Notes: generated from the letters alone by a model not told the origin. DNA of 64,000 bases from Hungatella sp. UBA7603 (GCA_002478865.1 DLJZ01000016.1:46108-110107), one strand, 5' to 3'; positions 29,659 to 39,273 are shown, counted from the first letter of the stretch. Numbers and translations are program-made.

Positions 29659-30483
29659 ATGTGGAAACGTCTGTTTCATAATAAAATGGCAGTGGCTATG
29701 ATGGCCCTTATTTTCCTGGTAGCAGCTCTTGGAATCTTTGCGCCTGTTTTTGCACCCAATGATCCTTATGAAAATAATATCTTACATAAGTTTTCAGGCT
29801 TTAGCCTCAAGTATCCTTTGGGCACCGACCAGCTTGGACGTTGCATTTTATCTAGAATGATATACGGAATCCGCCCTACCTTGTTTCTTTCTTTTGTCAC
29901 CATGGCAGGAACCATAGGAATCGGCTGTATCATGGGACTCCTTGCCGGATACTTCCGGGGACCCGTGGATGAAATCATTATGAGGGCAGTGGATGTGATG
30001 ATGTCCTTTCCCAGCCAGATCATGGTATTTGCCGTGGTTGCCTTATTGGGAATTGACGTTAGAAATGTAATTCTTGCAAATGTTTTGATTAAATGGGCCT
30101 GGTACGCCCGCATGATCCGTACCAATGTTATGAAGTACAGGGATAAGAATTTTGTTCTTTTTTCCAGGTGCGTAGGAAGCGGAGAGCGGTTTATCATGTT
30201 AAATCACCTTCTGCCAAGCGTAGCGTCTGAGATGGCTGTTCTTGCAACATTAGATATCGGCTGGGCAATACTTAACATATCCACCTTGTCCTTTCTAGGA
30301 CTTGGAGTGCAGGCTCCCATGCCGGAATGGGGCGCCATGCTCAATGAAGCTAAGAATGTCATGACCACCAATCCAATTCAGATGATCGCACCGGGTCTTG
30401 CAATTGTAGTGCTGGTGGCAGCTTTTAATCTTCTTGGAGATGCCCTTAGGGATGCTCTAGATCCAAAGGAGGTGGAAGCCTGA
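29659..30483 (+). CDS. peptide/nickel-type ABC transporter permease (DppC/NikC family)
   Basis: A 274-residue permease. ATG at 29659 with AGGGAGGT upstream is preferred over an in-frame ATG at 29572 inside the previous gene. Family features are PLGTDQLGRCILSRMIYGIR near the N-terminus and the C-terminal STLSFLGLGVQAPMPEWGAM. Its stop overlaps the start of the ATPase gene by one base. Confidence 0.93.
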   Translation: MWKRLFHNKMAVAMMALIFLVAALGIFAPVFAPNDPYENNILHKFSGFSLKYPLGTDQLGRCILSRMIYGIRPTLFLSFVTMAGTIGIGCIMGLLAGYFRGPVDEIIMRAVDVMMSFPSQIMVFAVVALLGIDVRNVILANVLIKWAWYARMIRTNVMKYRDKNFVLFSRCVGSGERFIMLNHLLPSVASEMAVLATLDIGWAILNISTLSFLGLGVQAPMPEWGAMLNEAKNVMTTNPIQMIAPGLAIVVLVAAFNLLGDALRDALDPKEVEA

Positions 30484-31313
30484 TGGAAGCAGTATTAAAG
30501 GTAAAGAATTTAACCGTGGAACATCGGAGCAAAAAGAGTTCCACTACCATTGTCCATGGCATTGACTTTGAAGTAATGCCTGGACAGTGCCTTGGTATTC
30601 TTGGAGAGAGCGGAAGCGGAAAGAGCATGAGCTTAAAAGGTATTATGGGCCTCTTAGGACAAGGCTTTTCGGTAACAGGAGAAGCAATTTTCGGGGGAGA
30701 GAACTTAATTGGAAAATCTAGAGAACAGCTTCGTAAAATCAGGGGAAAAAGGATCGGTATGATTTTACAAAATCCAATGACCTGTTTTGATCCCCTCTAC
30801 CGGATCGACGAACAGTTAGGAGAGACTTACAGAGAACACACCAATCTTTCAAAGGTTGAGATTCTGGATAAATCAGTGGAGATTTTGGAATCTATGAGAA
30901 TTGCAAACCCCAAAGAGGTCTTAAAGAAGTATCCTCACCAGTTAAGCGGTGGGATGCTTCAGAGAATCATGATTGGACTTGCCATGTCCATGGAACCAGA
31001 CCTCATCATTGCCGATGAACCCACAACCGCCATTGATGCCATAACTCAATATGAGATTATGAAGGAATTTGTCCGGATCAAAAAACATTACAAGACTTCC
31101 ATGATTTTTATCAGCCATGATCTGGGAGTGATATCCACCATATCCGATGAGGTCCTGGTAATGAATCAGGGAAATGTGGCAGACAGAGGAACCTTTAACC
31201 AGATCTATGAAAATCCCCAGGACGACTACACCAGACTGCTGGTGGGTAAGAAAAAGGCAGTCATGGAGAAATATCACCAGGCGGTTCACAAAAAGGGAGG
31301 AATTGGTTTATGA
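30483..31313 (+). CDS. peptide/nickel-type ABC transporter ATPase (DppD/NikD family)
   Basis: A 276-residue ATPase with Walker A GESGSGKS, signature LSGGMLQRI and Walker B LIIADEPTTAID. It is nearer NikD length than DppD length and lacks the long C-terminal oligopeptide/Fe-S-like extension. The start overlaps the upstream stop (TGATG), and its end overlaps the next ATPase (ATGA). Confidence 0.93.
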   Translation: MEAVLKVKNLTVEHRSKKSSTTIVHGIDFEVMPGQCLGILGESGSGKSMSLKGIMGLLGQGFSVTGEAIFGGENLIGKSREQLRKIRGKRIGMILQNPMTCFDPLYRIDEQLGETYREHTNLSKVEILDKSVEILESMRIANPKEVLKKYPHQLSGGMLQRIMIGLAMSMEPDLIIADEPTTAIDAITQYEIMKEFVRIKKHYKTSMIFISHDLGVISTISDEVLVMNQGNVADRGTFNQIYENPQDDYTRLLVGKKKAVMEKYHQAVHKKGGIGL

Positions 31314-32131
31314 TAGAGGCAGAGCATATTTATGTCAGCTTTAAAAAAGAAAACCAGACAAAGATTTTTGGGGTGGAACGGCAGCAGATTCTTAAGGACG
31401 TATCCTTTGTAATAAAAAAGGGAGAATGTCTTGGAATCCTTGGGGAAAGCGGCAGTGGAAAAAGTACCTTAGGACGAGTAATATGCGGCCTCTTAAAACC
31501 AGATAAAGGAAAGGTGTTTTTAAATGGAGAACCAATTGGAAGTCGGAAAAAAGGAGAGAAAAGGGCAGTAATAAGCGTGGTGTTTCAAGATTATACCACC
31601 TCTGCCAATCCCAGATTCACGGTAAGAGGACTGATTTCTGAGGGCATAAGAGCCAGGGAAAGAAGAGAGAAAATCTCCCTTGATCGGGAGAAGGAGATTG
31701 ACGAGCTCTTAACTCTGGTGGGCCTAAGCATCAGCTATAAGAATCGCCTACCCCATGAACTAAGTGGAGGGCAATTGCAACGAGTTTGCATTGCCCGTGC
31801 GCTGGCAGTCAATCCGGCAGTCATTCTTTTTGACGAAGCAATCAGTTCTTTGGATGCCCATACCCAGGTACAGATTATGGACCTGTTAAAGCAGATACAA
31901 GAGAGGAAAGAACTCACTTATATTTTTATCACCCATGATTTGACTTCAGTCACATACCTTTGCACTCAGGTATTGTTTTTGTATCAGGGAGAGGTGGCAG
32001 AGATAAGAAGCGTAAAAACTATGGGGGACGTAACCCATCCATATGCCAGAAAGCTGCTCCACGCCATATTTGATGTAGAGGCAATGAGAGAAGAACCCAT
32101 TGATGAGGAGGAAATATTATGTGCTACATAA
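31310..32131 (+). CDS. peptide/nickel-type ABC transporter ATPase (DppF/NikE family)
   Basis: A 273-residue ATPase with Walker A GESGSGKST and signature LSGGQLQRV. Walker B reads VILFDEAISSLD, with Ala where most family members have Pro; the catalytic Glu is kept. It overlaps the preceding ATPase by 4 bp and the following amidohydrolase by 13 bp. Confidence 0.93.
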   Translation: MIEAEHIYVSFKKENQTKIFGVERQQILKDVSFVIKKGECLGILGESGSGKSTLGRVICGLLKPDKGKVFLNGEPIGSRKKGEKRAVISVVFQDYTTSANPRFTVRGLISEGIRARERREKISLDREKEIDELLTLVGLSISYKNRLPHELSGGQLQRVCIARALAVNPAVILFDEAISSLDAHTQVQIMDLLKQIQERKELTYIFITHDLTSVTYLCTQVLFLYQGEVAEIRSVKTMGDVTHPYARKLLHAIFDVEAMREEPIDEEEILCAT

Positions 32132-33060
32132 ACAATCTAAAATTAGAAAAGGGAAGCAAACAAAACATCATGCTTCCTGTGGTGAACTATGATCTTGAAC
32201 TTCCGGTATGTGTCATAAAGGGCGAGGAAGGGGGACCGGTGGTTTTAATCTCCGCCGGTGTCCACGGTGCCGAATACATTGGGATAGAGACCGCAATCAC
32301 CATTTCCCGTGAATTAAAGCCAGCCGATATCAAGGGAACCATACTATTTCTTCTGGTGGCAAATCCCACGGCAGCCCATTCCTATACCCGCCGTTTCGTT
32401 CCTGAGGATGGAAAAAATCTAAACCGCATGTTTCCTGGAAAAAAGGAAGGTACCCTTTCGGAGAAAATCGCCTACACGATGGAAAAGGAATTACAGAGTC
32501 AGGCAGATTACTACATTGATTTGCACTCCGGAGATACCAGTGAAAGAGTCATGTCCTTCGTCTATTATGCAGGGGTGGCAAAGGAAGAGGTATCAAAACG
32601 GTCCAGACTCATGGCAGAAGCTACCGGCATGGCAGTCCGGGTGAAATCCAATGCAACCACTGGTTCTTATAATTATGCTGCTATTCAAGGGGTGCCCTCC
32701 ATTCTCATGGAAAGGGGCGGTCAGGGAGCGTTTCAGCCAGAAGAGCTTGAAAGCTACAGGCAGGAAGTGAAAGGCGTTTTGGCTCATCTTGGGGTTTTAA
32801 AAGAAGTTCCTTTGCCAGAAAATCAGGCTCAGAAGGAGATTTTAACTGCCATCTATATCGACAGCGAGTCCCAAGGGTTCTGGTATCCAACAAAACAGCC
32901 GGGAGATTCCTTCGTCCAGGGAGAATTACTTGGTAGTGTTAAGGATGTATGGGGAAATGAGCTTCAGGCAGTATATGGAGAATACGATGGTATCGTTCTT
33001 TATGAAACCGTAAGTATGGGGATTGGTGAGGGAGATTCCCTGATCGCATATGGAAAGTGA
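32119..33060 (+). CDS. succinylglutamate desuccinylase/aspartoacylase family zinc hydrolase (M14-like)
   Basis: A 313-residue cytoplasmic zinc hydrolase. The zinc ligands are His49 and Glu52 in GVHGAEYIG and His136 in YIDLHSGD; the catalytic Glu is probably Glu198 in SILMERGG. Family members remove acyl groups from N-acyl amino acids or trim peptides. GAGGAGG precedes the ATG, which lies inside the ATPase gene, so it is translationally coupled to the transporter. This makes it the likely first catabolic enzyme for the imported compound. The exact acyl group or amino acid cannot be told. Confidence 0.9.
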   Translation: MCYINNLKLEKGSKQNIMLPVVNYDLELPVCVIKGEEGGPVVLISAGVHGAEYIGIETAITISRELKPADIKGTILFLLVANPTAAHSYTRRFVPEDGKNLNRMFPGKKEGTLSEKIAYTMEKELQSQADYYIDLHSGDTSERVMSFVYYAGVAKEEVSKRSRLMAEATGMAVRVKSNATTGSYNYAAIQGVPSILMERGGQGAFQPEELESYRQEVKGVLAHLGVLKEVPLPENQAQKEILTAIYIDSESQGFWYPTKQPGDSFVQGELLGSVKDVWGNELQAVYGEYDGIVLYETVSMGIGEGDSLIAYGK

Positions 33061-33125
33061 ATCGGTTGTAATAATGGGATTCATGGTCTATAATTAAAGG
33101 AGAAATGCAAATTTGGAGGAACTAC

Positions 33126-35327
33126 ATGAAATCTTTAATTATAGCAGAAAAACCTTCCGTAGCCAGAGATATTGCCCGGGTGCTTCGTTGTACCAGGAGT
33201 CAGGATGGGGCGATTGAGGGAGATAACTATATTGTGACTTGGGGGCTTGGTCATCTGGTTACCCTTGCAGATCCAGAGGACTACGATCCCAAATATAAGG
33301 AATGGAAGATGGATAACCTTCCAATGATGCCGGAGAAATTTAAGCTGGAGGTTATTAAGCAGACAGGAAAGCAGTACCGTGTGGTAAAGACTCAGATTCA
33401 CAGAAACGATGTAAATGAGATTATCATTGCCACCGATGCCGGTAGAGAGGGAGAGCTGGTAGCCAGACTTATCCTGGAAAAGGCGGGAAACAAAAAGCCA
33501 ACCAAGCGTCTTTGGATTTCCTCTGTTACAGATAAAGCCATCAAAGAAGGGTTTGCGAACCTAAAGGATGGACGTCAATACGATAATTTATACGATGCGG
33601 CCATGTGTCGAGCGGAAGCTGACTGGCTGGTGGGAATCAATGCAACCCGTGCCCTCACCTGCAAATATAACGCTCAGCTCAGCTGCGGCAGGGTACAGAC
33701 TCCCACCGTAGCCATCATTGCAAAGAGAGAAGAAGAAATTAAGAATTTCATTCCCAAACCTTATTACGGAATCACTGCAAAATGCCAGAATCCATCTCTA
33801 ACCTTTACCTGGAGAGAGGAAGGTAAGGGAAGCTATCGCTCCTTTGACAAAAGCCGGGTAGAAGCGCTCCTTGCAAAGATGAAGGAAGAAAAGGAAGGCT
33901 TGGTCACAGACGTAAAAAGTGTGCCAAAGAAGACCTATTCTCCCCAGCTTTATGACCTGACAGAGCTTCAAAGAGACGCCAACCGTCGCTTTAACTACTC
34001 TGCAAAGGAAACCTTAAACATCATGCAGAGACTTTATGAAAATCATAAGGTTCTCACTTATCCAAGAACAGATTCCAGATATTTAAGCTCAGATATCGTG
34101 CCTTCCATTAAGGAAAGACTGGAAGCTTGTAGCATTGGACCTTACCGGAAGCTGGCAGGAAGACTGATCAATAAAAAGATTGAGGCAAAGCCGTCCTTTG
34201 TAGATGATAAGAAGGTGACGGACCACCATGCCATCATACCAACAGAACAGTTTGTACAGATGGATCATATGACCATTGATGAGAGAAAGATCTACGACCT
34301 TGTGGTGCGAAGATTCATTGCCGTCCTTTATCCACCCTTTGAGTACGAACAAACAGAGATTCTTGTGGATTTAGGTGGAGAAAACTTAGTTGCTCGTGGA
34401 AAAACCGTGAAAACTTCTGGCTGGAGAGAAGTCTATGAAGATCAGGCGGAGGAAGAAGACGAAACGGAATTAAAAGAGCAGAATCTTCCCCAGGTGAAAA
34501 AGGGAGACCACCTTTTATCTCTTACTCTTCTCCTGACGGAAGGAAAGACAAAACCCCCAGCTCCATTTAACGAGGCCACCTTACTTACTGCCATGGAAAA
34601 TCCTGTGTCCTATATGGAGACAAAGGATAAAGATATGGCTAAGGCTCTTGGAGAAACGGGTGGACTTGGTACGGTTGCGACTAGAGCTGATGTGATAGAA
34701 AAGTTATTTTCCAGCTTTCTTTTGGAGAAAAAGGGAAAGGACATCCATATCACCTCTAAGGCAAAGCAGCTTTTAAATCTGGTGCCTGAAGATTTAAAGA
34801 AACCAGAACTCACCGCTGACTGGGAGATGAAGTTGTCTGAGATCGCAAAAGGAACTAGAAAACGTGCTTCTTTCATGAAGGATATCAGGCAGTATTCCGA
34901 GGAACTGATCCACGAAATTAAGGCAGGAGAGGGCCGTTTCGCCCACGATAACTTAACCAATACCAAGTGTCCGGTTTGCGGAAAACGTATGCTGTCAGTC
35001 AAGGGCAAAAACAGTGAGATGTTAGTCTGTCAGGACAGAGAATGCGGCCACCGGGAAGTGACACAAAGAACCAGCAACGCCAGATGTCCGGTCTGTCATA
35101 AGAAGCTTTCTCTTCGGGGAAATGGAGATGGACAGATCTTTGTCTGCTTATGTGGTTATAAAGAGAAGCTTTCTGCCTTTAAGGAGCGTCGGGCCAAAGA
35201 AGGGGCTGGGGTATCTAAAAGGGATGTGGCAAGCTACATCAATAAGCAGAGCAAGGAAGCAAAGGAAGCCATTAATAATCCATTTGCGGATGCATTTGCA
35301 AAGCTTAAGTTAGACAAAGAAGATTAA
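33126..35327 (+). CDS. topB: DNA topoisomerase III
   Basis: A 733-residue type IA topoisomerase. ATG at 33126 with TGGAGGA upstream is chosen over an in-frame ATG at 33105. The TOPRIM domain begins SLIIAEKPSVARDIARVL, with the acidic TDAGREGE motif near residue 105; catalytic Tyr312 is in TYPRTDSRY. The C-terminus carries two zinc-ribbon-like segments (CPVCGKRM with CQDRECG, and CPVCHKKL with CLCG). It relaxes and decatenates DNA, passing single strands. It stands alone between an ABC operon and a LacI regulon, so it looks like the chromosomal copy rather than a conjugative-element copy. Confidence 0.95.
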   Translation: MKSLIIAEKPSVARDIARVLRCTRSQDGAIEGDNYIVTWGLGHLVTLADPEDYDPKYKEWKMDNLPMMPEKFKLEVIKQTGKQYRVVKTQIHRNDVNEIIIATDAGREGELVARLILEKAGNKKPTKRLWISSVTDKAIKEGFANLKDGRQYDNLYDAAMCRAEADWLVGINATRALTCKYNAQLSCGRVQTPTVAIIAKREEEIKNFIPKPYYGITAKCQNPSLTFTWREEGKGSYRSFDKSRVEALLAKMKEEKEGLVTDVKSVPKKTYSPQLYDLTELQRDANRRFNYSAKETLNIMQRLYENHKVLTYPRTDSRYLSSDIVPSIKERLEACSIGPYRKLAGRLINKKIEAKPSFVDDKKVTDHHAIIPTEQFVQMDHMTIDERKIYDLVVRRFIAVLYPPFEYEQTEILVDLGGENLVARGKTVKTSGWREVYEDQAEEEDETELKEQNLPQVKKGDHLLSLTLLLTEGKTKPPAPFNEATLLTAMENPVSYMETKDKDMAKALGETGGLGTVATRADVIEKLFSSFLLEKKGKDIHITSKAKQLLNLVPEDLKKPELTADWEMKLSEIAKGTRKRASFMKDIRQYSEELIHEIKAGEGRFAHDNLTNTKCPVCGKRMLSVKGKNSEMLVCQDRECGHREVTQRTSNARCPVCHKKLSLRGNGDGQIFVCLCGYKEKLSAFKERRAKEGAGVSKRDVASYINKQSKEAKEAINNPFADAFAKLKLDKED

Positions 35328-35336
35328 AAACGTTAA

Positions 35337-35373
35337 AAAACCGGGAAGAGTAGACGGATTCTTCCCGGTTTTC
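35337..35373 (+). terminator. intrinsic terminator
   Basis: AAAACCGGGAAGA (35337-35349) pairs with TCTTCCCGGTTTT (35360-35372). A- and T-runs on both sides make it potentially bidirectional; it ends topB. Confidence 0.9.
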
Positions 35374-35413
35374 CCTTTATTTACCTTCGATATCAAAGGT
35401 TAGGTAAAACTTT

Positions 35414-35427
35414 AGTAAAATTTTACT
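35414..35427. promoter_or_regulatory. 14-bp perfect palindrome, candidate LacI operator
   Basis: AGTAAAATTTTACT, lying 7 bp upstream of the -35 box of the LacI gene. LacI-family regulators commonly bind such palindromes and autoregulate; binding here is inferred. Confidence 0.5.
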
Positions 35428-35434
35428 TTGCTTA

Positions 35435-35463
35435 TTGACGGTAGTAGTTCGTCCAATTATAAT
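35435..35463 (+). promoter_or_regulatory. sigma-A promoter of the LacI-family gene
   Basis: TTGACG (35435-35440), 17-bp spacer, TATAAT (35458-35463), 28 bp before the ATG. Confidence 0.85.
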
Positions 35464-35490
35464 GAAATCTGAAAGGTGAGGATATAGGTT

Positions 35491-36465
35491 ATGGCCACAA
35501 TTAAAGAAATTTCACAACTTGCGGAGGTTTCCATTACAACCGTATCTCGAGTGCTGAATCAAGATGAAACCATCGTGGTCAGCCCGGAAGTGAAAAAAAG
35601 GATATTTAAAATTGCCCACGAATTAAAATATGTCCCACCCAGGATGCGTCATACGCAGAAGAAAAGAGAAATTGTCATAGGCGTGGCTGACTGGCACATT
35701 ATTCGTAAGGATCGGACAAACATCAGGCTTTCCTCTCTGGACTTAATCGTAAAGTCCATGACAGGAAATAGTGAGGTAAGGTTTGAACGCATGGATAAGG
35801 GAACGCCTGGACAGTACGACGGAATCATGGCATTTGGAGTGTTTTCTGAACAAGAGATGGAGTCTCTTCGGATGCAAAGCTATGCCATCGTATTTATTAA
35901 TTCCGATCCAAAGGATTATGAATATGACAGCATTGTAATGGATTTCAACAAAGGAATTCATGAAATGCTATCTTATCTGGTGGATCAGAAAAAATACTTA
36001 AATGTCGGCTACATAGGAGGTCTTTACGACGAAGGTCAGGTAAAGATCGGTTACCGCAGACTTGAAGGCATCAAAGCTGCTTTTACTCAGAGAGGATTAT
36101 ATGAAGATCAGTATTTTTTCCTGGGAGATATCAGTAAGGAAAGCGGTTATGAGCTTGCAAAGAAAGCGGTGGAATCCGGAAACTTACCAGAAGCGGTGCT
36201 TTTAGGAAGCGAGGAAGTGGCAGAAGGAGCCTTAGAGGCTTTTTACGATGCCGGACTTCGCATCCCGAAGGATATTGCCGTGGTAATCTATAAGGATATT
36301 GAGACCTTAGAATCCAAATGGCCCACCTTTACCAAGGTCCGTATGTTCCCAGATATTGTCTGGCAGACAGCCATTAAGCTTTTGCTTGAGCAGATTCGGG
36401 AAGGGCGAAAGGACAATATGACAATTTTTCTTCCGACTAAGCTGGAGGTCGGAGACAGTGCGTAA
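35491..36465 (+). CDS. LacI family transcriptional regulator
   Basis: A 324-residue repressor: LacI helix-turn-helix at 1-25 (TIKEISQLAEVSITTVSRVLN), hinge with YVPPRM near 50, and a periplasmic-binding-protein-like sensor domain. Its promoter is near consensus, with a palindromic candidate operator just upstream. Only 47 bp separate it from the PhnD-like gene, so the regulator and the transporter may be one transcript. A LacI repressor in front of a phosphonate-type transporter is unusual, because such systems normally answer to PhoB/PhoP; a nucleoside- or sugar-like inducer is suggested. Confidence 0.92.
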   Translation: MATIKEISQLAEVSITTVSRVLNQDETIVVSPEVKKRIFKIAHELKYVPPRMRHTQKKREIVIGVADWHIIRKDRTNIRLSSLDLIVKSMTGNSEVRFERMDKGTPGQYDGIMAFGVFSEQEMESLRMQSYAIVFINSDPKDYEYDSIVMDFNKGIHEMLSYLVDQKKYLNVGYIGGLYDEGQVKIGYRRLEGIKAAFTQRGLYEDQYFFLGDISKESGYELAKKAVESGNLPEAVLLGSEEVAEGALEAFYDAGLRIPKDIAVVIYKDIETLESKWPTFTKVRMFPDIVWQTAIKLLLEQIREGRKDNMTIFLPTKLEVGDSA

Positions 36466-36512
36466 GGCGTAAAACATGAGAACCGATGAACCACACGAAA
36501 AAGGAGAGCAGT

Positions 36513-37616
36513 ATGAGAAAAACAGTTTCTGTATTAATGGCAGCAGCACTCTGTGCAGCAATGATCGGAGGATGTTCCGGTAGCAGCAAACAGGCAGGTG
36601 CAACCACCGCCGCAGCTTCCCAGGGAGCAGAAAGTTCTGCAAAAGCAGGTGATACAACTAAGGCTGAGAACAAAAAAGTAGACAAGTTAAACGTATACTT
36701 TGTACCTTCCAGAGAGCCACAGGAAATCGTAACTGCTACAGAGCCATTAAAAGACATGCTTAAGACAGAGCTTTCAAAAGAAGGTTATGACATTGGCGAG
36801 GTAGTAATCACGGTTGGTACCAGCTACGAAGCAGTAGGAGAAGCTCTTTCCGCAGGAACAGCAGATATCGGTCTTATCCCTGGAGGAACCTATGTCCTTT
36901 ACGATGACGGTGCAGATGTAATTCTGACTGCAACCAGAGATGGTTTAAGCAAGAATTCTGACGTGGCAAAAGACTGGAATGACGGAAAAGAAACTGAGGC
37001 TACCAAAGAGCAGGCAACTTCTTACCGTTCTCTCATCATCACAGGTCCTTCTGAAAAAGGACAGGCACTTGCGAAAAAGATCAACGGTGGCGAAGCTCTT
37101 ACATTTGAAGATTTAGATGGAGCAAACTGGAGCGTTATGTCTTCCTCCTCCCCAGCAGGATACATTTACCCTTCCTTATGGCTTCAGGAAAATTTCCAGA
37201 AGAATATTTTAAATCTCTCTCATGCAGTTCAGTCTGATTCTTACGGTAGTGCATTTGCAAGACTTGCGAGCGGACAGATAGATGTTCTTTGTACCTACGC
37301 GGATGCACGTAGAGATTACGAGGAGAAATGGAAAACCGAGTATAACAGAAGCGGATCCATCTGGGAAGAGACCAGTGTCCTTGGTGTAACCCCTCCAATC
37401 TTTAATGATACCGTAAGTGTAAGCAAGTCTTCAAAGATCATGGATGATAATTTTAAGAAGGCAGTTTCCAATGCATTCATCAACATTGGCAAGACAGAAG
37501 ATGGCCAGAAGGTTATCGCTATCTACAGCCATAAGGGATATCAGGAAGCAAAAAGCTCTGATTATGATAACGAGCGTAAAGCACAGAAGATGATTAAGGA
37601 ATTAAATGCTAAATAA
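36513..37616 (+). CDS. PhnD-like ABC transporter substrate-binding lipoprotein
   Basis: A 367-residue lipoprotein. ATG at 36513 with AAAGGAG is preferred over 36486. The lipobox is IGGC, then an Ala/Thr/Ser-rich linker. The mature domain is of the phosphate/phosphite/phosphonate-binding (PhnD) family: LNVYFVPSREPQEI near its start, TSYEAVGEALSAGTADIGLIPGGTYVLY and a C-terminal region with YSHKGYQEA. It is followed by PhnC and two PhnE proteins and by a metallophosphatase. A phosphorylated organic ligand is likely; no C-P lyase genes are nearby. Confidence 0.9.
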   Translation: MRKTVSVLMAAALCAAMIGGCSGSSKQAGATTAAASQGAESSAKAGDTTKAENKKVDKLNVYFVPSREPQEIVTATEPLKDMLKTELSKEGYDIGEVVITVGTSYEAVGEALSAGTADIGLIPGGTYVLYDDGADVILTATRDGLSKNSDVAKDWNDGKETEATKEQATSYRSLIITGPSEKGQALAKKINGGEALTFEDLDGANWSVMSSSSPAGYIYPSLWLQENFQKNILNLSHAVQSDSYGSAFARLASGQIDVLCTYADARRDYEEKWKTEYNRSGSIWEETSVLGVTPPIFNDTVSVSKSSKIMDDNFKKAVSNAFINIGKTEDGQKVIAIYSHKGYQEAKSSDYDNERKAQKMIKELNAK

Positions 37617-37632
37617 ATAAAACATACAGGCT

Positions 37633-37676
37633 GCGGGGGCGTCGTAAGGGGTAACAATTGCGGCGCCCCCGCTCTT
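37633..37676 (+). terminator. partial terminator after the PhnD-like gene
   Basis: GC-rich stem GCGGGGGCG (37633-37641) with CGCCCCCGC (37664-37672), followed by only TCTTT. Probably an attenuating or mRNA-stabilising hairpin within the operon. Confidence 0.65.
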
Positions 37677-37699
37677 TGTGCATGGAAATGAGGAAAAGT

Positions 37700-38455
37700 A
37701 TGATTACATTTAATCACGTAAGCAAAAAATATCCCAACGGGTTTGAGGCTTTAAAAGATATAAACTTAACCATTGAACAGGGAGAATTCGTGGCGATCAT
37801 CGGTTTATCCGGTGCGGGAAAGTCTACCCTTTTACGCACCATTAACCGTATGCATGACATTACAGAAGGTAGTCTTACGGTAGACGGCACGGATGTTATG
37901 CAGTTAAGGGGTGGGCAGCTTCGCATATTTCGAAGAAAGATTGGTATGATCTTCCAGTCCTTTAACCTGGTAACCAGAACCAGAGTCATTAATAACGTTC
38001 TCATGTCAAAGGTGCCTGATCTTTCTTTCCTTAGGGCCTTGTTTGGCGTCTATCCAAAAGTAGACAAACTGGAAGCCCTGGAGGCACTTGATAAGGTTGG
38101 AATTCTTGATAAGGCTTTCGTTCGTGCAGATCAGCTTTCTGGCGGTCAGCAGCAAAGAGTAGCTCTTGCAAGAACCCTTGCTCAGAATCCCCAGATCATT
38201 CTGGCTGATGAGCCAGTGGCTTCTCTTGATCCCGTAACTGCAAAACAGGTCATGGGAGATTTCCAGAGAATCAATAAGGATATGAATATTACCATTTTAC
38301 TGAACATTCATCACGTTGACTTAGCTCTCCAGTATGCCAGTCGTGTGGTAGGAATCAGATCAGGAGAAATCGTATACGATGGTCCCGCTACTGAGGTAAC
38401 AGAGGAAATTTTAAATGAGATCTATGAAGGAAAGCAAAAGGAGGCCGAAGGATGA
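37700..38455 (+). CDS. phosphonate-type ABC transporter ATPase (PhnC family)
   Basis: A 251-residue ATPase. ATG at 37700 with GAGGAAAA upstream is chosen because the domain begins at MITFNHVSKKYPNG. Walker A is GLSGAGKST, signature LSGGQQQRV, Walker B IILADEPVASLD, and the H-loop NIHHVD is typical of PhnC. It ends overlapping the first PhnE gene by 4 bp (ATGA). Confidence 0.93.
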   Translation: MITFNHVSKKYPNGFEALKDINLTIEQGEFVAIIGLSGAGKSTLLRTINRMHDITEGSLTVDGTDVMQLRGGQLRIFRRKIGMIFQSFNLVTRTRVINNVLMSKVPDLSFLRALFGVYPKVDKLEALEALDKVGILDKAFVRADQLSGGQQQRVALARTLAQNPQIILADEPVASLDPVTAKQVMGDFQRINKDMNITILLNIHHVDLALQYASRVVGIRSGEIVYDGPATEVTEEILNEIYEGKQKEAEG

Positions 38456-39273
38456 GTGTATATGACAAGATATTTCCTCCCACGAAAATGGAATTGTCCA
38501 ATGGGAAAACTGTCTTTAAGCCTGCGTCCAGACTTCCACTTGTTGCGCTGATTGTTTTGCTCTTTACTGCACTTTCTGTAAAAATCACTGGTTTTGACCT
38601 GGGAGTTTTAAAAGAAAGAGGGAATCAGTTTTTTGTCATCCTTGGAATGATGATTCCACCAGCATTTTCCTACAGTTCTCAGGTATGGGAGCCCCTTTTT
38701 GATACCCTTAAGATGTCCCTTCTCGGTACCATAGTGGGAGCGGTTGCTGTCATACCATTTGCCATGGCTGCTTCCACCAATGTGATTAAAAATCCAATCT
38801 TAGTTGGTGTGGTGAGACTGTTTTTGAGCATTGTAAGAACTCTTCCGACTCTGGTAACGGCTCTCATTGCCACCTATGTATTTGGTCTTGGAACACTGGC
38901 AGGAACTACTGCAATTGGTGTGTTTACCTTTGCCTATATGGGGAAAATCCTCTATGAAGAGATAGAAACTGTGGATATGGGAGCGTTTGAAGCCATGGAA
39001 GCCATTGGTGCTACGAAGGTAAGAGCCTTTGTTAGTGCCATTATTCCTCAGGTTCTTCCGTCTTATATCTCAAACGGATTGTTCTGCTTTGAAGGAAATG
39101 TCCGTTATGCTGCCATCTTAGGTTACGTGGGAGCAGGTGGTCTTGGCTTAATCTTAAATGAAAAGCTTGGCTGGAGAGAATATCCCAGCGTTGGCATGAT
39201 CTTAATCATGCTATTTGTAACCGTATTTCTCATCGAGACGGTAAGTCGTTACTGCCGCAAAAAACTGGTATAG
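38452..39273 (+). CDS. phosphonate-type ABC transporter permease (PhnE family)
   Basis: A 273-residue permease with about five or six membrane segments. The EAA-type loop is EAMEAIGATKVRAFVSAIIPQVLPSY, and RTLPTLVTALI is characteristic of PhnE. It forms a channel with the second PhnE 12 bp downstream. Confidence 0.92.
   Translation: MSVYDKIFPPTKMELSNGKTVFKPASRLPLVALIVLLFTALSVKITGFDLGVLKERGNQFFVILGMMIPPAFSYSSQVWEPLFDTLKMSLLGTIVGAVAVIPFAMAASTNVIKNPILVGVVRLFLSIVRTLPTLVTALIATYVFGLGTLAGTTAIGVFTFAYMGKILYEEIETVDMGAFEAMEAIGATKVRAFVSAIIPQVLPSYISNGLFCFEGNVRYAAILGYVGAGGLGLILNEKLGWREYPSVGMILIMLFVTVFLIETVSRYCRKKLV

Noticed and set aside
33126..35327. topB as a marker of an integrative conjugative element.
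   Set aside because: No relaxase, type IV secretion or integrase genes are adjacent; flanks are ordinary metabolic operons.
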